This document shows, piece by piece, positions 9,692 through 17,470 of a stretch of 64,000 nt of DNA. The number at the start of each line of letters is the position of its first letter. Within the stretch, counting starts at the first letter, position 1. The stretch lies in assembly GCA_947460175.1 (NCBI GenBank), contig CANHGW010000001.1:124001-188000 (forward strand), given 5' to 3'. A program made the translations under genes and the position numbers. The notes beneath the pieces were generated by a model, which was not told the DNA's origin, made no database searches, and saw only the letters and a list, made by a program, of their open reading frames with translations. This stretch comes from Bacteroidota bacterium (GTDB lineage Bacteria; Bacteroidota; Bacteroidia; Chitinophagales; Chitinophagaceae).

Positions 9692-10963
9692 TTAATAATG
9701 ACATCGTTGACATTCCAAACCACCAATTTCACTCACTTTTACATCTTGGCGTGTTCCTGCTTTGATTTCATCATGATATTTTTGGAAGATTGAATAGTAA
9801 TTGTTGTCGGCAAATTGAACCTTAGTTTCACGGTGACAGTTTACGCACCATCCCATGCTCAAATCGGCAAATTGATACACTTCATCCATTTGCTCAATGT
9901 TTCCATGGCAACGTTGACAAGCCAACTTACCAGAAACTACGTGTAATGAGTGATTGAAATATACGTGATCAGGTAAGTTGTGGATTTTAACCCACTCTAC
10001 TGGTTTTGCTTGTATTGCTCCTTTATCATCGCGGATATAATCTTTCTTAGCAGGATCCCATCCAGCGTATTCGTATAATTTTTTAATTTCAGCATTTCCA
10101 TCCACTTTTTTACCTTCAAGGGTTACCAATGGATGTGTTTCAGCACCTGTGTATTCATTAATCTGTTTGTGACAGTTCATACATACATTCGTAGAAGGAA
10201 TCATCGCATGACGACTTTTCTCAGCACCAGCATGACAATATAAACAGTTGATTTGATTGATACCAGCATGTACTTTATGCGAATAGAAAATTGGTTGCTT
10301 AGGCATATAGTTTTTCTGACGGCCAAATTCCGATGCATTGGTCAACCAAACACCAAATCCAATTAAAATCAAAATTGCAATAACGGCTACGATTACTTTG
10401 TTCTTGAAGAATGGAACATCTTTAGGAGAAGGCAAGCCTGATTTCACATTGGCAGAGCGACTCAATACTTTGTTGACTTGAGTAAGAATGTATACAGCTA
10501 AAAGTAATACCAAAGTTAAAATAGCATATAGCAAGGTATTGTCCCCTGCTTCCTTAGGAGTTTCAGCTCCTGGGACAACTTTTGGTCCAGGCACTTCATA
10601 CTCATCTACATATTTTACAATAGCATCAATATCTTCATTGGATAAAGCAGGAAATGCTGTCATGGCAGTTTTATTCCATTTGGCATAAATTTCATTGGCA
10701 TATTTATCACCGCTCCCAATTACAGAAGCAGAGTTTTTTACCCATTTATAGAGCCATTCTTTACTAGGTACTCGACCTGAAACCCCTTTAAGAGCAGGAC
10801 CTGTAGCATCTTTGATTGGATTGTGACAAGCAGCACAATTTGCCTGAAATAGGGCTTTACCATCGGGCTGAGCCACGGTAGAATAGGTGTGAAGGAGTAA
10901 GAATGCTAGAAGCAGTAAGTATCCTTTAAAGTCTTTCGCCATACGCAATGAGTAACTTAACAT
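9692..10963 (-). CDS. actA: Alternative complex III multihaem cytochrome c subunit ActA with N-terminal extra cytochrome domain
   Basis: Periplasmic multihaem cytochrome of alternative complex III, first gene of the operon. 423 residues from the ATG at 10963; an ATG at 10942 (MAKDFKG) is an alternative. After a signal peptide a class I cytochrome domain carries CAACH at residues 43-47. Two hydrophobic helices follow, then five more CxxCH sites: CLYCH, CMNCH, CQRCH, CVNCH and CQRCH, the last ending one residue before the C-terminus. That makes six haems against the five of the well-studied family members, because of the fused N-terminal domain. A TACATTTG box lies 37 nt upstream. Confidence 0.94.
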   Translation of the reverse strand: MLSYSLRMAKDFKGYLLLLAFLLLHTYSTVAQPDGKALFQANCAACHNPIKDATGPALKGVSGRVPSKEWLYKWVKNSASVIGSGDKYANEIYAKWNKTAMTAFPALSNEDIDAIVKYVDEYEVPGPKVVPGAETPKEAGDNTLLYAILTLVLLLAVYILTQVNKVLSRSANVKSGLPSPKDVPFFKNKVIVAVIAILILIGFGVWLTNASEFGRQKNYMPKQPIFYSHKVHAGINQINCLYCHAGAEKSRHAMIPSTNVCMNCHKQINEYTGAETHPLVTLEGKKVDGNAEIKKLYEYAGWDPAKKDYIRDDKGAIQAKPVEWVKIHNLPDHVYFNHSLHVVSGKLACQRCHGNIEQMDEVYQFADLSMGWCVNCHRETKVQFADNNYYSIFQKYHDEIKAGTRQDVKVSEIGGLECQRCHY

Positions 10964-10999
10964 CAGTTAAATATAATTTTGTGTTAAATCAAATGTCTG

Positions 11000-11007
11000 C
11001 AAATGTA
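11000..11007 (-). promoter_or_regulatory. Promoter -7 box of the act-cta operon
   Basis: On the minus strand this reads TACATTTG, an exact TAnnTTTG element, 36 nt before the actA ATG. No good TTG is found 18-22 nt upstream, so only the -7 half is supported. Confidence 0.5.
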
Positions 11008-11346
11008 ATTCTCGAACGTTAAAAATTATACACATTTGGTAAAAATATTTTTATATCGCTTAGAAGACCATTATAACTGATATTTATCATGTTTTTAGTT
11101 TGGTTTTTTTGATGTAAAAGCGTGTATTGTCATGAAATTGTCATTCGGTATTCATAAAACTCAATTACATGGTCAATTATGTTCAATTAGAATTTAGTAT
11201 TCGATTCAGATTATATACCGATTATAAATATTCAATAGTCCACTTTTCGTTTCTCTCCATTGAACTATGAATATTTTATATCGGCATAACCATTGTAAAT
11301 TTATAAAATAGCCCATAGGCAATTTTACAAATACAATTGGTATTAA
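11008..11346. other. Divergent intergenic region, no gene seen
   Basis: AT-rich stretch between the divergent actA and GSCFA genes, about 400 nt in all. It holds a perfect 14-bp palindrome TAAAAATATTTTTA near 11040, two close copies of ATTGTCAT (around 11128-11148) and three TCAATTA-like words near 11160-11190. These could be regulator sites for the respiratory operon. No ORF with coding character and no RNA gene was recognised. Confidence 0.35.
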
Positions 11347-11354
11347 TACTTTTG
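11347..11354 (+). promoter_or_regulatory. Promoter -7 box of the GSCFA gene
   Basis: Exact TAnnTTTG element (TACTTTTG) only 8 nt before the ATG at 11363, implying a very short or absent 5' leader. The -33 half is weak. Confidence 0.5.
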
Positions 11355-11362
11355 TTCACATC

Positions 11363-12337
11363 ATGAACTTTACGTTAAATATAGACTTTCCCAAATTAAA
11401 TAAGCCGATTAATTACACGAATAAGATTGTATTACTAGGCTCATGTTTTACAGAACATATCACCCATTTTTTGCATCGTGCTAAGTTTAAAACCATGCAA
11501 AATTCGCATGGAATTGTATTTAATCCATTGAGTGTCTGTAAAGCCATAGATGATGTGATAGAATGTAAGGCTTATAAAGAAACTGATCTTTTTCTATTGA
11601 ACGAATATTGGAATAGCTGGTATCATCATACCGATTTTTCGTATCGAGATAAGTCTAAAACCTTGGATAGAATTATTCAAGAAATCAAGCTTCAACATGA
11701 GTTTTTGAAAACGGCTGACACTCTATTTATCACCTTGGGTTCAGCGTTTGCGTATAATTTAATAGAACAGAATATCTATGTAAGCAACAATCACCGAGCA
11801 CCTTCACAATGGTTTCGAAAAGAGTTGTTATCGATAGAAACAATCAGCACTTCGCTTGAAAATACTCTTTCAAATCTAAAAAAATTCAATCCTACAATTC
11901 AGGTTGTTTTCACCATTAGCCCTGTAAGACATATACGTGATGGCGTGATTGAAAACAATCGAAGCAAAGCCCGATTGCTCGAAGCTGTTCATAGCCTTGA
12001 GAATATTTACTATTTCCCATCCTACGAATTGGTGATTGACATCTTGCGTGATTATCGTTTTTATGATATGGATATGGTGCATCCCAATTATCAAGCGACT
12101 GCTTATGTATGGGAACAATTTGTATCGCATTGCATTGACCCCAATTGCCTCCCTTTGATGAAACAACTTGAGCAAATCTACAAAGCACGACATCATCGAT
12201 CCAAAGACACTGGTAGCGAAGCACACCTAACATTTTTACAAGATCATTTAGAGCTTTGTAATGAATTGAAACATAACTATCCTTATCTTGATTTAGAGGA
12301 GGATATTGACTATTTTTCAACACATTCTTCTCGCTAA
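11363..12337 (+). CDS. GSCFA-domain protein
   Basis: 324-residue cytoplasmic protein of the GSCFA family, named for a motif visible here as GSCFTEHI at about residue 27. The family has an SGNH-hydrolase-like character, but its substrate is not established. A second typical block is FTISPVRHIRDGVIENNRSK near residue 185, followed by YELVIDILRDYRFYDMDMVHPN, containing the Asp/His pair expected of a hydrolase. It is read in the same direction as purM, about 80 nt upstream. No signal peptide is seen. Confidence 0.85.
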   Translation: MNFTLNIDFPKLNKPINYTNKIVLLGSCFTEHITHFLHRAKFKTMQNSHGIVFNPLSVCKAIDDVIECKAYKETDLFLLNEYWNSWYHHTDFSYRDKSKTLDRIIQEIKLQHEFLKTADTLFITLGSAFAYNLIEQNIYVSNNHRAPSQWFRKELLSIETISTSLENTLSNLKKFNPTIQVVFTISPVRHIRDGVIENNRSKARLLEAVHSLENIYYFPSYELVIDILRDYRFYDMDMVHPNYQATAYVWEQFVSHCIDPNCLPLMKQLEQIYKARHHRSKDTGSEAHLTFLQDHLELCNELKHNYPYLDLEEDIDYFSTHSSR

Positions 12338-12404
12338 TTATAGTTTAAACAATTGAATGTTATTTTCTTCAATGCATTCGTTTAAATATTAATCTAATTC
12401 TTCG

Positions 12405-12412
12405 CATCTTTG
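12405..12412 (+). promoter_or_regulatory. Promoter -7 box of purM
   Basis: CATCTTTG, one mismatch from TAnnTTTG, ends 6 nt before the purM ATG. A TTG at 12410-12412 that could pass for a start codon is simply the end of this box. Confidence 0.45.
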
Positions 12413-12418
12413 CACCTT

Positions 12419-13579
12419 ATGAGCGATTTGTATTCAAAGCGAGGTGTTTCGGCACAAAAAGAAGATGTGCATTATGCGATAAAAAACCTAGACAAAGGAT
12501 TGTACCCAACTGCCTTTTGTAAAATATTGCCGGATACGTTAACTGGCAGCGAAGATCATTGTTGTATCATGCATGCCGATACCGCAGGTACTAAATCAAT
12601 CATTGCTTATTTATATTGGAAAGAAACCGGCGATTTGAGTGTATGGAAAGGCATAGCTCAAGATGCTATCGTGATGAATATCGACGATATGATATGCTCT
12701 GGTGCAACCAATCATTTTGTATTGTCTTCTACGATTGCTCGAAACAAACATTTAATACCAAAGGAAGTACTCGGCGCTATTATACAAGGCTGTGATGAAT
12801 TAATACGTGAGTGGAAAACGTATGGCATTGACATACAAATGGCCGGTGGTGAAACCGCCGATGTGGGCGACCTTGTTAAAACGATCGATGTAGGCTATAC
12901 TGCCTTTGCAAGATTTGAACAGAAGAATATCATAACCATTCAACCTCAAGCAGGCGATGTAATTGTAGGTTTTGCATCCTTTGGACAATCATCTTACGAA
13001 AGCGAATACAATAGTGGAATAGGTTGCAATGGATTGACAAGTGCTCGTCACGACCTATTGGATAAAAGCTATGCAACGAACTACCCTGAAAGCTATGATG
13101 GCAATTTACCACCTGAGGTTTGCTATATAGGCAAGCATAAACTTACCGACCATGCTGAAAATGGCATTCCAATTGGAAAATTATTATTATCGCCCACTCG
13201 CACATTTGCACCTATTATAAAACATGTAGTAGAAAATTATCACCATGCAATACATGGCATCGTGCACAATACCGGTGGAGCTCAAACTAAATGTTTAAAA
13301 TACATCGATCAACCGGTGCGTCTTATCAAAGATAATTTATTTACACCTCCTCTTATTTTCAATCTTATTCAAGAGGCTTCACAAATCAGTTATCATGAAA
13401 TGTATCAAGTCTTTAATATGGGTACACGACTCGAAATCTATACGGATGCACAAACAGCCGAAGCAATCATTTCATTTGCCAACACATTGAATGTAGAAGC
13501 TCAAATTGTAGGTCGTGTAGAAGCTTCGGATAAAAAAGAATTGATCGTACGAAGTGAATTTGGAGAGTTTAGCTATTAA
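12419..13579 (+). CDS. purM: Phosphoribosylformylglycinamidine cyclo-ligase (AIR synthetase)
   Basis: ATP-dependent enzyme of purine biosynthesis that closes the imidazole ring to form aminoimidazole ribonucleotide. 386 residues from the ATG at 12419; this start matches family N-termini (SDLYSKRGVSAQKEDVHYAI). PurM-type motifs seen: MHADTAGTKS near residue 52, MNIDDMICSGA near 87, and MAGGETADVGDLV near 140, which form the substrate and nucleotide pocket. The C-terminal domain has GIVHNTGGAQTKCLKYID. It is the longer Bacteroidota form of the enzyme. It stands alone; no other pur gene is in the window. Confidence 0.93.
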   Translation: MSDLYSKRGVSAQKEDVHYAIKNLDKGLYPTAFCKILPDTLTGSEDHCCIMHADTAGTKSIIAYLYWKETGDLSVWKGIAQDAIVMNIDDMICSGATNHFVLSSTIARNKHLIPKEVLGAIIQGCDELIREWKTYGIDIQMAGGETADVGDLVKTIDVGYTAFARFEQKNIITIQPQAGDVIVGFASFGQSSYESEYNSGIGCNGLTSARHDLLDKSYATNYPESYDGNLPPEVCYIGKHKLTDHAENGIPIGKLLLSPTRTFAPIIKHVVENYHHAIHGIVHNTGGAQTKCLKYIDQPVRLIKDNLFTPPLIFNLIQEASQISYHEMYQVFNMGTRLEIYTDAQTAEAIISFANTLNVEAQIVGRVEASDKKELIVRSEFGEFSY

Positions 13580-13655
13580 AAAGTTTAGAATACAATTTAA
13601 AGCAATGTATTACAAACTGTATTGCGATTAAAAAAATGTAGTTTTATAAAGTGAT

Positions 13656-14366
13656 TTATAATTTACCCAATTTACCTTCTATACCATAATTTACATCTTT
13701 TCCCAATGTCCCTTTCAATCGTTGAAATATATTTTTTCTTGCTTTTATAGAAACAAATCCATCTTTTCTATTTTTTTCTAGTTCTAAATTCACTTGTTCA
13801 GGCATCATTCCTGCGATGTATTTATATACAATAGGTATGTGTTGAATATGAGTGGCATATCTATTTCGAGTATGTTTTTTTAGCATCATTGACTGATAAG
13901 GATCTGTAACTAATGCAATTTTTTTAAATCCATTTTGTTTGGCAATTTTGTATGAATAATACACATTTTCAGTACTGTGTTCAGCAAGATTTTCTACAAA
14001 AATATGTTCTTGTTTTACGCCTAGTTGAAGTGCATAAGCAGCCATCACATTACTCTCGTAGTAGTCTGTATAAACTGCTCCACCAGAAAAAATTAGATTT
14101 TTTGTCACACCTGTATGGTATAAATATACGGCCCATTGTACTCGCTCCTTCACTGTCTTATTTAATTTACCATTATCAACAGGCATACCTGTTACAATAG
14201 CTGCGTCATAAACTTCTTTATTCGACATCACTTTTTGATAAAGGGATGCAGCCCTCTTGTGAAATTTGGAAAATGTAAAAGAGGATAACATGAGTTGGGT
14301 GACTAATAGAAGTAAGAACGTTTTTATTATGTGCTTTGATTTCAACGATTGTATTTGAGTGGTCAT
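13656..14366 (-). CDS. DUF218 (YdcF/ElyC/SanA-type) membrane-anchored protein
   Basis: 236 residues from the ATG at 14366 (an in-frame TTG 24 nt upstream is unlikely). An N-terminal hydrophobic segment (TFLLLLVTQLMLSSFTF) acts as signal or anchor. The rest is a DUF218 domain: DAAIVTGMPVDNGKL, then the glycine-rich LIFSGGAVYTDYYESNVM, and ENLAEHSTENVYYS and ALVTDPYQSMMLKKH. Relatives act on the cell envelope or bind S-adenosylmethionine, but no reaction is firmly established for this branch. It is convergent with purM, and its promoter region overlaps the structured stretch at 14484-14642. Confidence 0.75.
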   Translation of the reverse strand: MTTQIQSLKSKHIIKTFLLLLVTQLMLSSFTFSKFHKRAASLYQKVMSNKEVYDAAIVTGMPVDNGKLNKTVKERVQWAVYLYHTGVTKNLIFSGGAVYTDYYESNVMAAYALQLGVKQEHIFVENLAEHSTENVYYSYKIAKQNGFKKIALVTDPYQSMMLKKHTRNRYATHIQHIPIVYKYIAGMMPEQVNLELEKNRKDGFVSIKARKNIFQRLKGTLGKDVNYGIEGKLGKL

Positions 14367-14483
14367 GATTAATAATTTTATTAAGCACAAATATAAATAT
14401 CAATAACATCTATATGAATTGATAAAATCAATAGGTTATTTCTATATATTTAATTAGAGTCAATAATACACAAAAAGTGAAAA

Positions 14484-14616
14484 CCTGTTTTAGGACAAGT
14501 CATGTTGTCAATTGTTTGCAACAATTGACTTCCAACTACTTCTTCGTTTCGGCATTTTTAATGCTGAATCTGGGTTTAAATTAAGTACCCAAGAATGAAA
14601 CATTGTCCTTACATAC
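14484..14616 (+). ncRNA. Candidate structured RNA or decayed mobile-element end
   Basis: Between the DUF218 gene and the histone-like gene several inverted repeats are packed together: a perfect 10-bp hairpin GTCAATTGTT-TGC-AACAATTGAC (14507-14529), GCATT-TTT-AATGC (about 14572-14584), TGGGT...ACCCA (about 14591-14611), and an enclosing pair AGGACAA / TTGTCCT (about 14493 and 14603). A strong terminator follows at once on the plus strand, which would suit a small RNA of about 160-180 nt. The same segment on the minus strand has a 31-codon ORF (14508-14603, containing NLNPDSALKMPKRRSSW), so an insertion-sequence remnant is an equally open reading. Confidence 0.25.
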
Positions 14617-14642
14617 AAAAACCCCGCTGTTGCGGGGTTTTT
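14617..14642. terminator. Bidirectional intrinsic terminator
   Basis: Perfect 11-bp arms AAAAACCCCGC and GCGGGGTTTTT around a TGTT loop, with T-runs on both strands. It lies 33 nt after the stop of the histone-like gene on the minus strand and directly after the structured stretch on the plus strand. Confidence 0.92.
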
Positions 14643-14674
14643 CTGACGTAATTTCTACGTGAAAGTTTTGAAGC

Positions 14675-14953
14675 TTATTTCTTTTTAGGAGCTGCTTTCT
14701 TTGCTGCTGCTTTCTTAGGAGCTGCTGCTTTCTTAGGAGCTGCTGCTTTCTTAGGAGCTGCTTTTTTTGCTGCTGCTTTCTTAGGAGCTGCTTTTTTTGC
14801 TGCTGCTTTCTTAGGAGCTGCTGCTTTCTTAGGAGCTGCTTTTTTAGGAGCCGCTTTTTTAGGAGCTGCTGCTTTTTTAGGAGCTGCTGCTTTTTTAGGA
14901 GCTGCTTTTTTAGGAGCCGCTTTTTTTGCTGCTGCTTTTTTTGCTGTTGCCAT
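14675..14953 (-). CDS. Histone H1-like Ala/Lys/Pro repeat protein
   Basis: 92 residues which, apart from the initial Met-Ala-Thr, consist only of alanine, lysine and proline. They are arranged as about seventeen units of AAPKK, AAAPKK or AAAKK. Such tails resemble the C-terminal domain of eukaryotic histone H1 and bacterial Hc1/AlgP-type nucleoid proteins, which bind DNA non-specifically through lysines. No globular domain is attached. The DNA itself is a tandem array of GCTGCTTTCTTAGGA-like units, so copy number may vary between strains. It lies 72 nt behind rpmA and ends in the strong terminator at 14617. DNA binding is inferred from composition only. Confidence 0.8.
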   Translation of the reverse strand: MATAKKAAAKKAAPKKAAPKKAAAPKKAAAPKKAAPKKAAPKKAAAPKKAAAKKAAPKKAAAKKAAPKKAAAPKKAAAPKKAAAKKAAPKKK

Positions 14954-15025
14954 TTTGTTTTGAATTTTAAGGTTAGTAAATAAAAGAACTTTATGACGAC
15001 AAATATATATAATATTTATTTATAA

Positions 15026-15271
15026 TTACAAAATAGATACGAAAGTTTTTTCTTTCGACTTTCTAAATGTAACTGTCCCATCGTTTAATGCAAACAATGT
15101 AAAGTCTTTTCCTTGACCTACATTTTCACCTGGGTGGTATACATTACCACGTTGGCGAAGTATGATGTTTCCTGACTTTGCAGCCTGTCCACCAAATAAT
15201 TTTACACCTAAACGCTTGCTTTGAGAATCGCGTCCGTTTCTTACACTACCTTCACCTTTTTTATGTGCCAT
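15026..15271 (-). CDS. rpmA: 50S ribosomal protein bL27
   Basis: 81-residue ribosomal protein near the peptidyl-transferase centre. It begins with [22 protein letters not shown], the bacterial form with a directly exposed N-terminus and no cleavable Firmicutes-type extension. GNIILRQRG and [17 protein letters not shown] are typical. It follows rplU by 43 nt, the standard pairing. Confidence 0.97.
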   Translation of the reverse strand: MAHKKGEGSVRNGRDSQSKRLGVKLFGGQAAKSGNIILRQRGNVYHPGENVGQGKDFTLFALNDGTVTFRKSKEKTFVSIL

Positions 15272-15314
15272 GAGTTAAAAATTTTTTTAAAAATTGATAG
15301 ATTTTTTTTTGAAA

Positions 15315-15602
15315 TTATGCTATTGAAGTGATTTTCACTTTAGTCAATGCTTCACGATGTCCTATTTTTTTCGTGTAACCCTTACGACGTTTTTTGTGAA
15401 AAGTAATTACTTTATCACCTTGTAAGTGTTCAAGAATTTCTGCTTTTGCAGAACCATTCATGGCGATAGAACCATCGTTAGAGGTCATTAAAACTTTAGC
15501 GTCTACTACATCTCCTACATTACCTTGTAAGCGGTGTACAAAAAGACTGTCTTCATTTTTTACTTTAAATTGCTGACCAGCAATATCTACTATAGCGAAC
15601 AT
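15315..15602 (-). CDS. rplU: 50S ribosomal protein bL21
   Basis: 95-residue 23S rRNA-binding protein. The start is the ATG at 15602 (MFAIVDIAGQQFKVKNED); codons upstream in frame belong to the leader and promoter. HKKRRKGYTKKIGHREALTKVKI near the C-terminus is the rRNA-binding signature. First gene of the rplU-rpmA operon with an excellent promoter 26 nt upstream. Confidence 0.96.
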   Translation of the reverse strand: MFAIVDIAGQQFKVKNEDSLFVHRLQGNVGDVVDAKVLMTSNDGSIAMNGSAKAEILEHLQGDKVITFHKKRRKGYTKKIGHREALTKVKITSIA

Positions 15603-15627
15603 AGCTTCATTTTTAATTTTGGGAGTG

Positions 15628-15658
15628 CAAAGATATACATTTTTTCTTTTCCACCAAA
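15628..15658 (-). promoter_or_regulatory. Promoter of rplU-rpmA
   Basis: On the minus strand a TTTG (complement of 15655-15658), exactly 19 nt, then TATCTTTG (complement of 15628-15635). It is the best match to the Bacteroidota -33/-7 consensus in the window. Transcription should start about 5-8 nt further, giving a leader of about 20 nt. Confidence 0.85.
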
Positions 15659-15882
15659 TTACTTTCAAATGTTAATAATTCTAATGTATTCAGGGAGGTC
15701 AAATATATATGCTAAATAGTTCAAAACTGTATTATATGCCCTATTTAACTGAATAGATTGAAAAAGAGTGCTAGAAACACCACATTCATTTTCACCTTCA
15801 TTATTGTGAGTTGAATTATTTTACTCAATTTGGATTGAAATAGAATCGTTTTATTTCACATCTTTGCATCAATAAGCAATGT

Positions 15883-17373
15883 ATGCATATCAAGTCACTA
15901 CTGGCAAAACCATATGCACAGTATATTTATAATGGTATTCAAAAACAGCGAAAAACAGCCCTTCGAGACCAAGAAGCTATTTTGCAGTTTTTAGTATCCA
16001 AAGCAAAAATGACTGCGTTTGGTCAAGACCATCATTTTCTTCAAATTACATCTCATCATGATTTTGGACAAGCTGTTCCCTTACGAGATTATGAAGAATT
16101 TAGACCTTATATCGATAAAATAAAAAATGGCGAAGAAAATATACTATGGTATGGGAAGCCATTGTATTTTGCAAAAACAAGTGGCACAACCAGTGGTGCC
16201 AAATATATTCCAATTACAAAGGATAGTATGCCAGCACATATCCATGCAGCTCGAAATGCCCTGCTTTGTTATATAGCGGAAACAGGTAATAGTTCATTTG
16301 TAGATGGCAAAATGATTTTCTTATCGGGCTCACCCGAACTTGAAAAAACCGCGGGAATCTTAACAGGCCGATTGAGTGGAATTGTGAATCATCATGTACC
16401 CGATTATTTAAGAAGAAATCAACTACCAAGCTATAAAACCAATTGCATTGAAGACTGGGAAACTAAACTAGATGCTATAGTAAATGAAACCATTGATCAA
16501 GACATGACACTCATCAGTGGCATACCACCTTGGATGCAAATGTATCTGGATAGACTCACCGAGAAAAGTCATTTGAAAATAAAAGATCTCTACAAAAATC
16601 TATCATTGATAGTTCATGGTGGAGTAAATTTCGAACCCTACAAAGCCAAACTATTTGATACCATTGGTAAAGAAATAGATACCATTGAAAGCTTTCCAGC
16701 AAGTGAAGGTTTTTTTGCATATCAAGATACTCGAAATGAAGAAGGATTACTTCTTAATACTAATGCTGGCATGTACTTTGAATTTGTTGAGGCATCTGAA
16801 ATTTTTGAAGAGAATCCTCAACGCTTTTCACTGCATGATGTAAAAATAGGGGTAAACTATGCACTCATTATTAGTAGCAATGCAGGCTTATGGGCTTATA
16901 ATATTGGCGATACGATTAAGTTTGTCTCACTCGATCCATATCGTATTGTAGTAACAGGACGTATCAAACATTTTATTTCTGCCTTTGGAGAACATGTAAT
17001 AGCCGAAGAGGTAGAACATGCACTGTTGAGCATAGCAGATCAGTATAAACTACCTATTACAGAATTTACTGTAGCACCCTTCATCTCTCAATCAGGAGGC
17101 AAAAGCTATCATGAATGGTTTATAGAATTTGAACTCATCCCTGATAATTTAGCTGAATTCTCTATGGAAGTAGATCAAAAACTACGATCTAAAAATATAT
17201 ATTATGACGATCTTATAAGGGGCAATATACTTCAACCCTTGGTGATACGTCCATTGAAGAAAAATGCTTTTATCGATTTTATGAAAAGTCAAGGCAAACT
17301 AGGTGGTCAAAACAAAGTCCCTCGACTTAGCAACGATCGAAAAATTGCTGATGAATTAAGCGCTTATTTTTAA
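15883..17373 (+). CDS. GH3 family (auxin-responsive promoter-like) acyl-adenylating protein
   Basis: 496 residues related to plant GH3 acyl-acid amido synthetases, members of the ANL adenylating superfamily that join carboxylic acids to amines through acyl-AMP. The ATP-binding loop is visible as KTSGTTSGAKYIPIT near residue 105; other conserved blocks are IVHGGVNFEPY, ESFPASEGFFAYQ and YNIGDTIKFVSLDPYRIVVTGRIKHFISAFGEHV split over residues 345-380. Bacterial substrates are unknown. CATCTTTG lies 16 nt before the ATG and fits a promoter -7 box. Stand-alone gene. Confidence 0.85.
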   Translation: MHIKSLLAKPYAQYIYNGIQKQRKTALRDQEAILQFLVSKAKMTAFGQDHHFLQITSHHDFGQAVPLRDYEEFRPYIDKIKNGEENILWYGKPLYFAKTSGTTSGAKYIPITKDSMPAHIHAARNALLCYIAETGNSSFVDGKMIFLSGSPELEKTAGILTGRLSGIVNHHVPDYLRRNQLPSYKTNCIEDWETKLDAIVNETIDQDMTLISGIPPWMQMYLDRLTEKSHLKIKDLYKNLSLIVHGGVNFEPYKAKLFDTIGKEIDTIESFPASEGFFAYQDTRNEEGLLLNTNAGMYFEFVEASEIFEENPQRFSLHDVKIGVNYALIISSNAGLWAYNIGDTIKFVSLDPYRIVVTGRIKHFISAFGEHVIAEEVEHALLSIADQYKLPITEFTVAPFISQSGGKSYHEWFIEFELIPDNLAEFSMEVDQKLRSKNIYYDDLIRGNILQPLVIRPLKKNAFIDFMKSQGKLGGQNKVPRLSNDRKIADELSAYF

Positions 17374-17428
17374 ACAAAAAAAAAACAGCCCTAATCGCAA
17401 ATTTGTCTCTCTCATTTTCTTTATCAAA

Positions 17429-17456
17429 TTATAAAGACTACATTTAGTCTTTATAA
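17429..17456. repeat. 12-bp perfect inverted repeat before a T9SS gene
   Basis: TTATAAAGACTA and TAGTCTTTATAA are separated by four bases (CATT). The repeat ends 14 nt before the ATG at 17471. It is not followed by T residues on the plus strand, so it is not a terminator for the GH3 gene. It could be an operator or a 5'-leader hairpin. Confidence 0.6.
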
Positions 17457-17470
17457 AAAAAGTATACTCA

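Noticed and set aside
13580-13655. Possible hairpin between purM and the DUF218 gene (AATACA ... TGTATT, GCAAT ... ATTGC)
   Set aside because: Arms are five or six bases with large loops and no T-run; not better than chance in AT-rich DNA.
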